Assembly: GCF_900232865.1 (NCBI RefSeq) | Contig: NZ_OCTS01000001.1 | Coordinates: 1-64,000, forward strand | Source of the DNA: Corynebacterium dentalis | GTDB taxonomy: Bacteria > Actinomycetota > Actinomycetes > Mycobacteriales > Mycobacteriaceae | Length of the DNA stretch: 64,000 nt | Reading direction: 5' to 3' | In this document: positions 28,428 through 37,041 of the stretch, piece after piece | Numbering within the stretch: position 1 is the first letter of the stretch | Layout: each line of letters begins with the position of its first letter | Position numbers and translations under genes: made by a program | Notes under the pieces: model-generated | Database searches by the model: none | What the model saw: only the letters and a program-made list of their open reading frames with translations | What the model was told of the DNA's origin: nothing

Positions 28428-28570
28428 GCGGATGTCTCCTAGGTGTGAGAGTGGTTGAGCAAGAGCAATATGAATATCAGAGTTGCTGCGCATATCTGAG
28501 GTCTTTATCCGGTTGCCTAGCCTACCGTGGGCACCTGTGGATGTGCGAAGTAGCCACCCAAACATGGGCA

Positions 28571-28640
28571 AAGCCGGCGAGAACAACAGTGCGTTGTCTC
28601 GCCGGCTTGCCTACTGCCCACCGGAGAAGGCGGGCAGTGG
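28571..28640 (-). terminator. Tandem hairpins downstream of tsf
   Basis: A long hairpin with arms AAGCCGGCGAG and CTCGCCGGCTT (28571-28608) lies next to a second one with CTGCCC/GGGCAG arms (28612-28640). Both follow the tsf stop on the minus strand. T-tracts are poor, so termination may be partial. Confidence 0.6.
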
Positions 28641-28658
28641 TGTGAGCTATGCGCTCAA

Positions 28659-29477
28659 TTAGGCCTGTCCAACCTCGAAGCGCTGGAAACCGGTCAGCTG
28701 GATGCCAGCTTCCTCGGCTACCTGCTTGACGGTCTTCTTGGACTCGGTCACGGAAGGCTGCTCCAGCAGAACAGCATCCTTGAAGAAGCCCTTGACGCGA
28801 CCCTCAACGATGTTTGGCAGTGCCTTTTCTGGCTTGCCCTCTTCGCGAGCGGTGGCTTCAGCGATCTCGCGCTCCTTGGCAACGATCTCCTCTGGGACGT
28901 CCTCGATGCTCAGGTAGCGAGCCTTCAGTGCAGCAACCTGCATTGCGGCGGCGCGTGCAGCCTCGGCGTCATCGCCGGTGTAAGCAACCAGAACGCCAAC
29001 TGCTGGAGGCAGGTCAGCGGAACGGTGGTGCAGGTACACAGCAACGTTGTCGCCCTCGATGGTGACGGCGCGCTTGAGTTCCAGCTTCTCGCCGATCTTG
29101 GCGGACAGCTGCTGGAGTGCATCGTTGGCGGTCTGGCCGTCAACGTCAACGTTCTCCAGCTCCTCACGGGAGTTTGCCTTTGCAGCAGCAGCAGCTTCAG
29201 CAACCTTGTTAGCGAAGTCGATGAACTCGGAGTTCTTTGCCACGAAGTCGGTCTCTGCGTTGACCTCGATCATGGTGTTTCCGGAAACAGCGATCAGGCC
29301 CTCGGAAGCGGAGCGCTCAGCACGCTTGCCCACGTCCTTGGCACCCTTGATGCGCAGGATCTCGATGGCCTTGTCGAAGTCGCCGGTAGCTTCTTCGAGT
29401 GCCTTCTTGCAGTCCATCATGCCGGAGCCGGTGATTTCGCGGAGCTTCTTAACGTCTGCTGCGGTGTAGTTCGCCAT
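28659..29477 (-). CDS. tsf: Elongation factor Ts
   Basis: EF-Ts exchanges GDP for GTP on EF-Tu. The 272-residue protein has the N-terminal UBA-type domain with [12 protein letters not shown] and the core TDFVAKN motif (about residues 76-82), then two EF-Tu-contact subdomains. The ATG at 29477 follows AAGGAGGA. It lies 128 bases downstream of rpsB, with a hairpin in between. Confidence 0.97.
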   Translation of the reverse strand: MANYTAADVKKLREITGSGMMDCKKALEEATGDFDKAIEILRIKGAKDVGKRAERSASEGLIAVSGNTMIEVNAETDFVAKNSEFIDFANKVAEAAAAAKANSREELENVDVDGQTANDALQQLSAKIGEKLELKRAVTIEGDNVAVYLHHRSADLPPAVGVLVAYTGDDAEAARAAAMQVAALKARYLSIEDVPEEIVAKEREIAEATAREEGKPEKALPNIVEGRVKGFFKDAVLLEQPSVTESKKTVKQVAEEAGIQLTGFQRFEVGQA

Positions 29478-29547
29478 GTGTGGCGTTCCTCCTTATTGGT
29501 GGAAAGGTCTAAGTGGCCGTTTGAACAACAGCCTAAGTGAAGACGAT

Positions 29548-29595
29548 CGCCCACGCCCGTTGGATACCGTGACGGCGTTCCATACGGGGTGGGCG
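29548..29595 (-). promoter_or_regulatory. Hairpin between rpsB and tsf
   Basis: CGCCCACGCCCGT and ACGGGGTGGGCG pair almost fully around a 23-base loop. There is no T-tract, so it is more likely an attenuator or RNA-processing/stability element than a full terminator. Confidence 0.45.
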
Positions 29596-29605
29596 AACGT
29601 TGGGC

Positions 29606-30439
29606 CTACTCTGCGGACTTGTCCTCAGAAGCTTCTGCTGCTGGTGCCTCGGAGGCAGGAGCCTCGGTGGACTCAGCTGCTGGAGCCTCGGTCTTGTCAG
29701 CGTTGTCTGCATCGCCCGCTGCTTCCTTAGCTGCAGCTTCCTGGCGCTCGGCGCGAGCCGCGCGGCCAGCCTCTACTGCGGAGGAAATGACGGAGGTCAG
29801 CAGGTTTGCGGAGCGGATGGCATCGTCGTTGCCCGGGATTGGGAAGTCAACCACGTCTGGGTCACAGTTGGTGTCCAGGATTGCCACCACGGGGATGTTG
29901 AGCTTGTGAGCCTCAGCAACCGCGATGTGCTCCTTGTTGGTGTCCACGATCCACAGTGCGGAAGGCACCTTGGTCATGTCGGAGATGCCACCCAGAACGC
30001 GCTCGAGCTTGTTGCGCTCGCGGGTCAGCATCAGGATTTCCTTCTTGGTGCGACCCTGGTAGCCGTCCTCTGCAGCGTCCATTGCCTGGAGCTCCTTGAG
30101 GCGGTGCAGGCGCTTTGCCACGGTCTGGAAGTTGGTGAGCATGCCACCCAACCAGCGGTGGTTAACGTAAGGCATGCCCACGCGGTCAGCCTCAACCTGA
30201 ACGGCTTCCTGTGCCTGCTTCTTGGTGCCCACGTAGAGCACGTTGCCGCCGTGGGCAACGGTCTCCTTGACGAATTCGTATGCTTCGTCGATGTAGGTCA
30301 GGGTTTGCTGCAAGTCGATGATGTAGATGCCGTTGCGGTCGGTGAAAATGAATCGCTTCATTTTCGGGTTCCAACGGCGGGTCTGGTGACCGAAGTGGAC
30401 ACCGGCATCGAGCAGCTCGCGCATAGTAACAACAGCCAT
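29606..30439 (-). CDS. rpsB: 30S ribosomal protein S2
   Basis: S2 completes the 30S platform. The 277-residue protein has the standard opening [26 protein letters not shown] and ends in an Ala/Glu-rich tail (about 232-277) not found in E. coli S2; the same composition occurs on rpsP here. No purine-rich ribosome binding site is visible, but a stable hairpin sits just upstream. It is the first gene of rpsB-tsf. Confidence 0.97.
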   Translation of the reverse strand: MAVVTMRELLDAGVHFGHQTRRWNPKMKRFIFTDRNGIYIIDLQQTLTYIDEAYEFVKETVAHGGNVLYVGTKKQAQEAVQVEADRVGMPYVNHRWLGGMLTNFQTVAKRLHRLKELQAMDAAEDGYQGRTKKEILMLTRERNKLERVLGGISDMTKVPSALWIVDTNKEHIAVAEAHKLNIPVVAILDTNCDPDVVDFPIPGNDDAIRSANLLTSVISSAVEAGRAARAERQEAAAKEAAGDADNADKTEAPAAESTEAPASEAPAAEASEDKSAE

Positions 30440-30447
30440 GGTGTTAC

Positions 30448-30493
30448 AGGGGCAGTCTCGCTGTATCAGCGCTTCTGTTTGAAGTGCTGCCCC
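30448..30493 (-). promoter_or_regulatory. rpsB leader hairpin
   Basis: AGGGGCAG and CTGCCCCT (both strands palindromic) enclose about 30 bases and end a few bases before the rpsB ATG. Such a structure over the initiation region would suit autoregulation by S2, but this is inference. Confidence 0.4.
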
Positions 30494-30698
30494 TTCCTCG
30501 CTTTCAAAAGTCTAGGGTTCTTACGGTTTCTTCGCCTCACTCACGCTCATCCGGTTGTGGTTGAGGTTTGTGCGACGTCCTGGCAGACATCCTCAAGGCC
30601 GTGTCCAACCTGTGCCCCACGTGAAGTGAGGACCGTAGTGGTTGAACCATAATGTGAGGTCGTATTGCGTCTACGCGTAGTCAGCATGTCCGGCTTGG

Positions 30699-30726
30699 CG
30701 AGCGGTAATACGTCCCGCTCGTTTTT
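30699..30726 (+). terminator. Orphan plus-strand intrinsic terminator
   Basis: CGAGCGG, eight-base loop, CCGCTCG, then T5. It is upstream of the M23-like gene on the same strand, with no ORF before it, so it would stop a short non-coding transcript or attenuate a long leader. Confidence 0.6.
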
Positions 30727-30892
30727 CAGTTTGTTGTAGCCAAGTCTTGGCACACTGCTGCGCACAACTCTACCCCGTTTGCCGCTTACTCAACAACTTC
30801 GTTGAGCAGCGTGTCTGTGGATAAAGTTCGTTATCCTCAGGCTGGCGGAGTGGGTGGTTGTTCTTCATCTTTTCCGACGTCACATTTGTCTC

Positions 30893-31510
30893 ATGAACTC
30901 TCACCCCTCCGGCACGCTCACCGTAACGCACCGCATGGCCGTTCGCTTCTGCGCTTTCCTCACCACACTCACACTGATCACCTTTCTGACCTGCTTCAAC
31001 ACCACTGTGGATGCCGCACAAGCTCCCCCACCACACCCGATTCCAGCCTCGGACGCGCCTACGATCTCTGCAACTCATCGTCTCCCCATCGCGCACGCCC
31101 CCTCGAGTGATCCAACTGACGCAGTTCTGCTTCCCGCGGAGATTCCAGACCAGAACTGGAATCGGGGCCACCGTGGCGTCGACTTAAAGGCCAACCCAGG
31201 CGACGCGGTGCTGGCCTCACGAGGAGGAACCGTCTACTACGCGGGGGTCGTGGTGGGAACGCCGACGATTTCGGTTCTGCATTCTGACGGACTTCGTACC
31301 ACCTATCAGCCAGTTACCGCCACCGTTCGCAAAGGTCAGGCGGTGCGTCGAGGCGAACAGATCGGCACTGTGGCGGACGCTTCCCTACTTGGACAGCATG
31401 CGCGAAAGTCTCCTGGGCTTTCTTGGGGCGCGAAGATAGACGAGCGCTATATTGACCCGATGACGTTGCTGGGCACTCCCCATGTGCGGCTGTACCCGGA
31501 CGAGCGGTGA
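30893..31510 (+). CDS. Secreted M23 (LytM)-like protein lacking the HxH zinc motif
   Basis: The protein (205 residues from ATG 30893) has a signal peptide (hydrophobic about 15-40, AxA near 42-44), a short linker and a LytM/M23 fold. The first motif HRGVD is intact (H93, D97) and the middle His130 is present, but the C-terminal LHWG of actinobacterial relatives such as Rv2891 is LSWG here (176-179), removing the zinc ligand and general base. It is therefore probably a non-catalytic binding or activator protein of the cell wall. It is convergent with xerC. Starts at 30854 or 30935 are also possible. Confidence 0.8.
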   Translation: MNSHPSGTLTVTHRMAVRFCAFLTTLTLITFLTCFNTTVDAAQAPPPHPIPASDAPTISATHRLPIAHAPSSDPTDAVLLPAEIPDQNWNRGHRGVDLKANPGDAVLASRGGTVYYAGVVVGTPTISVLHSDGLRTTYQPVTATVRKGQAVRRGEQIGTVADASLLGQHARKSPGLSWGAKIDERYIDPMTLLGTPHVRLYPDER

Positions 31511-31521
31511 GGGGGCGAGGG

Positions 31522-32514
31522 CTAGTCGTCTGCTCCACTGCGGGGGTGAGCTTGGCGGAAGACGGCCTGCAGTCTTTCGGTTCCCACGTGGGTGTAGATC
31601 TGGGTCGTGGCCATGCTGGAGTGTCCGAGAAGCTCTTGCACGGAACGCAGATCCGCCCCACCTTCCAGCACTGCAGTGGCCGTGGAGTGGCGGAAGCCGT
31701 GCGGGGAAAGCGTGGGACCACTGGCCTCAGAAGTGACGCGCTGGACCAGACTGCGTACTTGGCGTTGGTCGATACGGCCACCCCTCGAGCCGAGGAACAA
31801 TGCTGGACCGCCCGTAGTGAGCAACTCCGGGCGCGCGTCCATCCACGCCGATAGCGCCTGAATCACTTGGGAGCCAAAGGGCACCACGCGAGTCTTGTTG
31901 CCCTTACCGGTCACGCGGAGGTAGCGGTTGTTCAGGTCAACGTCGGCCACGTCTGCGCTGACTAGTTCGCCGACGCGAATACCTGTGGCATAGAGCATTT
32001 CGAGGATCGCCCAGTCACGAATGGCGAGCGCTTTCTGGCGGGAATTCTTCGCATCTTCCGCCTCGTTGGCTTCGGATTTCGCACGTTCCCGAGCAGCATC
32101 CAGCAGTTCTTTAGCCTGGTCCACCCGCAGTACGCGTGGAAGATGGCGCTGCGGTTTCGGTGCCTTGAGCGAGGAAACAGGATTGGCCTCCACCAGTTCG
32201 CGGTGTGCCAAGAATCCGCCGAACCCCTTCAGTGAGGAGACCATGCGGGCGATGCTCGCGCGGCTGGCTTCGCTTTCCACTGCCCATCCCAGCACGTCAC
32301 GGGCGTGCTCGAGGGTCAGCTCGGAGATCTGAGTCTTGCCCTCAAGAGCCGTCGATAGATCTTGGTGATAGGCGCGAATGGTGTTGTCCGAGCGCCCTAG
32401 CACCAGCTGCAGGTGTTCTTCGTAGTCCCGCATTGCTTGTCCCAGCGGCGAGTTCGGGTCGACTCGGCTTCGTTTCTCCTCCGCTGGGCTACCGGAGTTA
32501 CCAGTGGGACTCAT
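31522..32514 (-). CDS. xerC: Tyrosine recombinase XerC
   Basis: XerC/D resolve chromosome dimers at dif. The 330-residue protein has an N-terminal SAM-like core-binding domain (about 22-110) and a catalytic domain with R180, K204, H272, R275, H298 and Tyr307, all present. Residues 145-165 form an unusual Ala/Glu/Lys-rich insertion. The gene is at the same place as Rv2894c. TATCAT lies seven bases before ATG 32514. No transposon or phage neighbours, so this is the housekeeping recombinase. Confidence 0.93.
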   Translation of the reverse strand: MSPTGNSGSPAEEKRSRVDPNSPLGQAMRDYEEHLQLVLGRSDNTIRAYHQDLSTALEGKTQISELTLEHARDVLGWAVESEASRASIARMVSSLKGFGGFLAHRELVEANPVSSLKAPKPQRHLPRVLRVDQAKELLDAARERAKSEANEAEDAKNSRQKALAIRDWAILEMLYATGIRVGELVSADVADVDLNNRYLRVTGKGNKTRVVPFGSQVIQALSAWMDARPELLTTGGPALFLGSRGGRIDQRQVRSLVQRVTSEASGPTLSPHGFRHSTATAVLEGGADLRSVQELLGHSSMATTQIYTHVGTERLQAVFRQAHPRSGADD

Positions 32515-32521
32515 GTGGCCA

Positions 32522-32527
32522 ATGATA
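32522..32527 (-). promoter_or_regulatory. -10 box of xerC
   Basis: TATCAT, a near-perfect -10, is seven bases before the xerC ATG; leaderless start likely. Confidence 0.55.
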
Positions 32528-32541
32528 GACCGGCCTCGCGC

Positions 32542-33810
32542 CTAGTCACGAACTTTGACCCACCGATCTCCCATTCTTCGCAAAAGTCCCCCTGCCTCTA
32601 GGTCTCTGACCAACTTCATCACCAGCACCCCGTCTAAACCCGTGTCTCGCTGAATCTCGGTCATACTGCCGCTGTCATCGTTCTCGATTCCCGCGGCGTC
32701 GAACACTGCGGTTTCTTGCCAACTCAACTTCGGTCCGGTTCCTCGCTGATCAAAACCACCTTCGGCCCCTCTCCCTTCGCCCCGATTATTCTCGCTTCCA
32801 CCGGAAGTACAGACATCCAACTCCAGTTGCTTGCCAAGCGGTTCCACCGCGTCCAGGATGTCTTGGGATGTTATTGCCATCTGCGCTCTGCCCTCTTGGA
32901 TACGCAACAACGTGCCTTGGCTCGCCGCTGTGTCCACTGGGCCTGGAACCGCAAGCGTGGGCTTGAGCATTGATTCGGCCCAGTTCATGGTGTTGATAGC
33001 CCCCGAGCGCACAGGTGCCTCCACCATGACTGTGCCCTTTCCCAGGGCTGCCGCTAGGCGGTTGCGCGTAAGAAACCGGTGACGAGCGGCACTCGTTCCC
33101 GGCGCGTACTCACTGACGATCAACGAACCGGAATTCACCATGCGAGTAAAAAGCTCATGGTTTTTCGCGGGGTAACTGACATCCGCCCCACAGGCCATGA
33201 CTGCCACCGTGTGGCTTCCCGCCTCCAGCGCGGCCATGTGCGCTTGCTTATCTATCCCATCTGCCCCTCCAGAGACCATGGTGTAGCCCTGCATACTCAG
33301 CTCCGTGGAGAACTGGTAGGCAACAGCGCGCCCATAGCGAGTGGCCGCGCGCGTGCCCACCACGGTGATGGAATGCTTCACCAGTTCCGCCAGGCTCGCC
33401 TCCCCGCGCACCCACACGGCAAACGGCGCCTCAGCTTGTCCCCTGACTCCCGCGTCTTTATCTGCCCCGGTTCCCATCATCCTCACGAAGGCATCCGTGA
33501 ATTCCGTGGGCCATTCTTCCGAGTCCGAGGCCAGCAAGCGCATCCCCATCCGCTTGCTCCGCTCCTGGGTAGCACGTGGGTCAAAGTCATAGCGGTGCGC
33601 TGTCGCGTTAAGCAAAGACTCCGGCAGAGCTTCATCCCGGCGCAAAATCATCCCCGCCACCCGAATGGCATCTCCTGGGGTTTGATTCATCCGTCTCAGT
33701 TCCCACCCGTCCGGCCACAGAAGATCGAGCACATCCCGCCTACTGCCTTCCACCACGTGTCGCAGGTAGATCCACGCGAGTTCGGTGCGCTGATGTTCAC
33801 TCAGAGTCAT
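32542..33810 (-). CDS. dprA: DNA processing protein DprA
   Basis: DprA protects incoming single-stranded DNA and loads RecA during natural transformation; it is also present in many bacteria not known to be competent. The 422-residue protein has a helical N-terminal part, the Rossmann-like core with VVGTRAATRYG and SGGADGIDKQAH, and a C-terminal winged-helix (about 355-422). It starts at ATG 33810, overlapping the comM stop by 14 bases. The dprA-comM-yraN order is conserved in actinobacteria. Confidence 0.93.
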   Translation of the reverse strand: MTLSEHQRTELAWIYLRHVVEGSRRDVLDLLWPDGWELRRMNQTPGDAIRVAGMILRRDEALPESLLNATAHRYDFDPRATQERSKRMGMRLLASDSEEWPTEFTDAFVRMMGTGADKDAGVRGQAEAPFAVWVRGEASLAELVKHSITVVGTRAATRYGRAVAYQFSTELSMQGYTMVSGGADGIDKQAHMAALEAGSHTVAVMACGADVSYPAKNHELFTRMVNSGSLIVSEYAPGTSAARHRFLTRNRLAAALGKGTVMVEAPVRSGAINTMNWAESMLKPTLAVPGPVDTAASQGTLLRIQEGRAQMAITSQDILDAVEPLGKQLELDVCTSGGSENNRGEGRGAEGGFDQRGTGPKLSWQETAVFDAAGIENDDSGSMTEIQRDTGLDGVLVMKLVRDLEAGGLLRRMGDRWVKVRD

Positions 33811-35452
33811 CGCTGTACATCTCCACTGCATCGAGAATCTCCGCTGCCCCCGGGCGCGTCTTGCCGTGCAAATCCGCCAGCGTCCAACTGACCCGCAGCG
33901 CTCTATCCACTCCGCGCTGCGAAAGCGTTCCTCGCCGCAGAAGATCCTGGAGCGCCCACATGCCCTCGTCCTCCGCCGGCGCATCCCTGCGCATGACCTT
34001 TCCCGGAATGTTCGCGTTGACGGCGTGCTTGTAGGTTCCTTCCTTATCGACGCCTGCCCATCGCGCTCGCGCCCGTCCATCTGCCTCCACCACGCGCTGC
34101 CTCACTGAGGCAGAACTCTCCTCCCCACCGGGGCGGAGAGACGCCAGCTTGTTACTTCGGGTTCGCGCGAAGATGTCGATTCGATCCCGCAGCGGACCGG
34201 AGAGTTTCGATTGATAGCGCGCACGAATCCCCGAGGCGCAGGTGCACTGTGTGTCGAACTCCGCTCCACACGGACACGGATTGGCCGCACACACTAATTG
34301 GAACTTCGCGGGAAACTTCCACGTTCTTTGCTGCCGGGTCAGCTCCACATACTGGGTCTCCATCGGTACGCGGAGGGTATCCACCACTGCTCGCGCCACT
34401 TCTGGGATTTCGTCGAGGAACAGCACTCCGTGATGAGCCAAGCTCACCGCGCCGGGTTTGGGGCGTGCACCACCCCCAATTAATCCTGCCTGAGTGACTG
34501 TGTGGTGAGGGGCGATAAAAGGGCGCCTGCCCAAGAAGATCTGGTGCATCTGGCTGTTGCCTCCGGCGATGGAGTGCAGCGCAGCGCTTTCCAACAACTC
34601 GTGGGTGGTCAACTCCGGCAAGATTCCCGGAAGGCGCTGAGCGAGCATCGACTTTCCCGTTCCCGGAGGGCCCAACAACATGAGGTTATGCCGCCCGGCT
34701 GCGGCCACTTCCAGTGCGCGACGAGCTTCCGGTTGAGAGGCGACGTCGGCCATGTCCGGTGCGTCATCAGTGTGTCCTCTCCAGCTGCTCGCGCTCCTAT
34801 TTGGCTCTTGCGCGTGCATTCCCTCAGCGCCCTGTCTGTCAGTGCCCTGTCCGCCAACACCCTGACTGTTTGCATCCTGACCCATCAGTTGCGCGAACTC
34901 CCGCGCCTCCATCAGTCCCTCCCCTGAGCGCATCCAGCGCACCACGTCAACGAGTGCACCCGCCACCCAGATCCGCACATCCTGGACAAGCTCTGCCACG
35001 TGTGCCGCCTCGGCATAATTGGCTTCCGGCACAACCATGCAGCGGAATCCTCGCCTGCTGGCAGCCACCGCGCTGGGAAGCACACCAGAGACAGGACGCA
35101 GCCTTCCGTCCAGACCAAGCTCGCCCACCAGCACAGCGCTCTTGAGCCTCTCCTGCATCCCTGCCCTAGTGGTTCGCGCAGCCAACATCGCACAGACCAT
35201 CGCCAAGTCATACCGAGCACCGTGCTTGGGCACTCCCGCGGGAGATAAGCTCATCACCACCTTTTGCCCCGGCCACTGCAAACCAGAGTTATTCAGCGCA
35301 GCCCGCACGCGATCCCGTGCCTGCACCACCGCCGCATCCCCCATGCCGATCACGCTGATGCCCGGCAAGCCCATTCCCAAGTCGCACTCGACTCGTACCG
35401 CCAGTCCCTCCAAACCTTCCAATGCCATAGCCCACGCGTATCCCACACCCAT
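33797..35452 (-). CDS. comM: ComM/YifB-family AAA+ ATPase
   Basis: In Vibrio, ComM is a helicase that promotes branch migration during integration of transformed DNA. The 551-residue protein has an N-terminal Lon-like ChlI domain (1-170), a Gln/Gly-rich linker (about 190-230) not typical of the family, the AAA+ core with Walker A GPPGTGKS (261-268) and Walker B LFLDEI (344-349), a Cys-rich zinc-type cluster (about 388-405) and the C-terminal Mg-chelatase domain. Three bases separate it from yraN. Confidence 0.92.
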   Translation of the reverse strand: MGVGYAWAMALEGLEGLAVRVECDLGMGLPGISVIGMGDAAVVQARDRVRAALNNSGLQWPGQKVVMSLSPAGVPKHGARYDLAMVCAMLAARTTRAGMQERLKSAVLVGELGLDGRLRPVSGVLPSAVAASRRGFRCMVVPEANYAEAAHVAELVQDVRIWVAGALVDVVRWMRSGEGLMEAREFAQLMGQDANSQGVGGQGTDRQGAEGMHAQEPNRSASSWRGHTDDAPDMADVASQPEARRALEVAAAGRHNLMLLGPPGTGKSMLAQRLPGILPELTTHELLESAALHSIAGGNSQMHQIFLGRRPFIAPHHTVTQAGLIGGGARPKPGAVSLAHHGVLFLDEIPEVARAVVDTLRVPMETQYVELTRQQRTWKFPAKFQLVCAANPCPCGAEFDTQCTCASGIRARYQSKLSGPLRDRIDIFARTRSNKLASLRPGGEESSASVRQRVVEADGRARARWAGVDKEGTYKHAVNANIPGKVMRRDAPAEDEGMWALQDLLRRGTLSQRGVDRALRVSWTLADLHGKTRPGAAEILDAVEMYSDDSE

Positions 35453-35455
35453 GGT

Positions 35456-35830
35456 TCACCACGCCCCCATCACGTGATCGCGCACGCCAGCAGGACCGAT
35501 ATCCATGACGTCGAAGCGCACGTGCGGCCTATGAGCACCCGCCGCATCAAGCTGCTTCCTGCGCTCAGACATCCAGTGCGTGGCTGCCAACGAGACCTTC
35601 CGCTGCTTCGTCACAGTCACCGCTTCCAGCCCAGTGCCGAAAAACGTTCGGGCCCGGTATTTCACCTCGATAAACGCAAGCACGTCGGCTCGCTGATTAT
35701 CTGGTAGTGCCACTATGTCCAGTTCCCCATAGCGGCACGTGTAGTTTCTCTCCAGGATTGTCCAGCCCAAGGTTGTCAGATAGGCCACGGCCATATCCTC
35801 GCCTGCATTGCCCAGGTGTCTCGTTGTCAT
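35456..35830 (-). CDS. yraN: UPF0102 (YraN) endonuclease-like protein
   Basis: The 124-residue protein has the restriction-endonuclease-like core GELDIVAL ... FIEVKYR, with Asp and Glu/Lys of the PD-(D/E)xK motif. The function is not established; the family travels with dprA/comM and rnhB. It forms one operon with comM and dprA. The start is ATG 35830 without an obvious ribosome binding site. Confidence 0.88.
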   Translation of the reverse strand: MTTRHLGNAGEDMAVAYLTTLGWTILERNYTCRYGELDIVALPDNQRADVLAFIEVKYRARTFFGTGLEAVTVTKQRKVSLAATHWMSERRKQLDAAGAHRPHVRFDVMDIGPAGVRDHVMGAW

Positions 35831-35858
35831 GCAGGCTACGGTGCACTACGGGCAGGAG

Positions 35859-35878
35859 TTTGGCGTCGGGAAAAAGGG
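35859..35878 (-). repeat. Dispersed CGACGCCAA motif, intergenic, after the DUF2469 terminator
   Basis: On the minus strand CCCTTTTTCCCGACGCCAAA, located directly after the terminator T-tract and before yraN; one of the two intergenic copies. Confidence 0.75.
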
Positions 35879-35880
35879 AA

Positions 35881-35921
35881 CGAAAACAACAAAAGACCAG
35901 GAGGTTGTGGACAACCCCTGG
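35881..35921 (-). terminator. Intrinsic terminator after the DUF2469 gene
   Basis: CCAGGGGTTGT and ACAACCTCCTGG pair with a two-base loop and one bulged base, followed on the minus strand by TCTTTTGTTGTTTTCG. It ends the lepB-rnhB-DUF2469 unit. Confidence 0.85.
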
Positions 35922-35946
35922 CCTGTGGAAGAAAAGAAAAAGAACG

Positions 35947-36255
35947 CTAGTTCTCCGGAAGCTGCAGCTCCGGCTTGTCCAGCTCCTCAATGTTGACGTC
36001 CTTGTACGTGATCACGCGGACGTAGCGCACGAAGCGGGCGGGACGGTACATGTCCCAGACCCACGCATCGGACATGCGAACCTCGTAGTAGACCTCGCCG
36101 CCAGAATTACGCGGAATCAGCTCCACGGCATTAGCCAGGTAGAAACGGCGTTCGGTCTCCACCACATAGGAAAACTGGCTAACCACGTCGCGGTATTCGC
36201 GGTACATGGACAGCTCGACGTTTGCCTCGTAGTCGTCTAGCTCTTCAGCGCTCAC
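35947..36255 (-). CDS. DUF2469 conserved actinobacterial protein
   Basis: The 102-residue protein belongs to the actinobacterial DUF2469 family (Rv2901c); the middle of the protein (FSYVVETERRFYLANAVE) is nearly invariant in the family, yet the function is unknown. The start is GTG 36255 with GGAGG five bases before, giving the family's usual VSAEELDDYE opening; the frame extends to 36276. It follows rnhB in the lepB-rnhB operon. Confidence 0.88.
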   Translation of the reverse strand: MSAEELDDYEANVELSMYREYRDVVSQFSYVVETERRFYLANAVELIPRNSGGEVYYEVRMSDAWVWDMYRPARFVRYVRVITYKDVNIEELDKPELQLPEN

Positions 36256-36330
36256 TTGAGCCTCCACACCTTCCAAGAAAATCGCGCGCCACAGTCCACG
36301 CCCAGGCGTGTCCCGCAGCTCAATCAGGCT

Positions 36331-37017
36331 TTACGTGCGCTGCTGCTCGTACTCAGCACGAGCCGCCGCCACATTTTTGTAAGTGTAACGGTGATGCGGG
36401 GTTCCGCCGTGGAGACTCACCGCGCGCATGTGATCCACAGTGCCATATCCCTTGTGCCCTGCCAGTCCATAGCCCGGGAATTCCGCGTCCATCTCCACCA
36501 TCAGCCGGTCCCGCGAGACTTTGGCCAGCACACTCGCGGCACTGATACACCGCGAGAGCTGATCACCTTTGAGCATCGGCAAGTGCGGTTGCATCAGCCC
36601 CGGCACTTTCACCGCATCGGTCAGTACGTAGCCGGGATTGACATCGAGCACGGCCACCGCGCGTCGCATGCCATCCACGTTGGCGGGCTGAATGCCTCGC
36701 CGATCAATCTCTGCGGCGGTCACGTGGATCACGGACCACGCCACGGCCTTGTCTTGAATAACCCCGAACAGCTGATCACGCTTTTTCGGCGAGAGCTTCT
36801 TCGAGTCCGTCAAGGCATCCAACTCCGGAATCGGGCCCGACGGAAGAATGCAGGCCGCCATGGTGATCGGCCCACAGCATGCGCCACGCCCGGCTTCATC
36901 CACTCCCGCCACGGGCCCCAAGCCCGCCACGTCTAACGCGTGCTCCAGAGTGCGTGCATGCGACATCTCACGGACCTGCGGGCGCGCCGAGGTGGCTGGG
37001 TGTTCAGTAGATAACAC
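36331..37017 (-). CDS. rnhB: Ribonuclease HII
   Basis: RNase HII removes ribonucleotides and RNA primers from DNA. The 228-residue protein has GVDEAGRG (38-45, D40 and E41 catalytic), a third Asp in VLTDAVK and a fourth in SRDRL (about 171). The reading frame begins with GTG 37017; ATG 36966 with AGG eight bases upstream is an alternative that removes 17 residues. It lies 24 bases downstream of lepB. Confidence 0.93.
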   Translation of the reverse strand: MLSTEHPATSARPQVREMSHARTLEHALDVAGLGPVAGVDEAGRGACCGPITMAACILPSGPIPELDALTDSKKLSPKKRDQLFGVIQDKAVAWSVIHVTAAEIDRRGIQPANVDGMRRAVAVLDVNPGYVLTDAVKVPGLMQPHLPMLKGDQLSRCISAASVLAKVSRDRLMVEMDAEFPGYGLAGHKGYGTVDHMRAVSLHGGTPHHRYTYKNVAAARAEYEQQRT

Positions 37018-37041
37018 GGGTTCGGCTTAAAAATTCAGCGC

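Larger units (their letters stand above)
30440..30892. other. Intergenic region between rpsB and the M23-like gene
   Basis: 453 bases without a credible gene. It holds the rpsB leader hairpin, a likely rpsB -10 box (TAGACT, minus strand, 30509-30514), an orphan plus-strand terminator at 30699-30726 and a small CTCAAC/GTTGAG hairpin near 30787-30804. A small plus-strand RNA ending at the terminator is possible. Confidence 0.5.

Noticed and set aside
31522..32514. XerC as an integrase of a mobile element
   Set aside because: No att repeats or mobile genes are adjacent and the position matches the housekeeping xerC.
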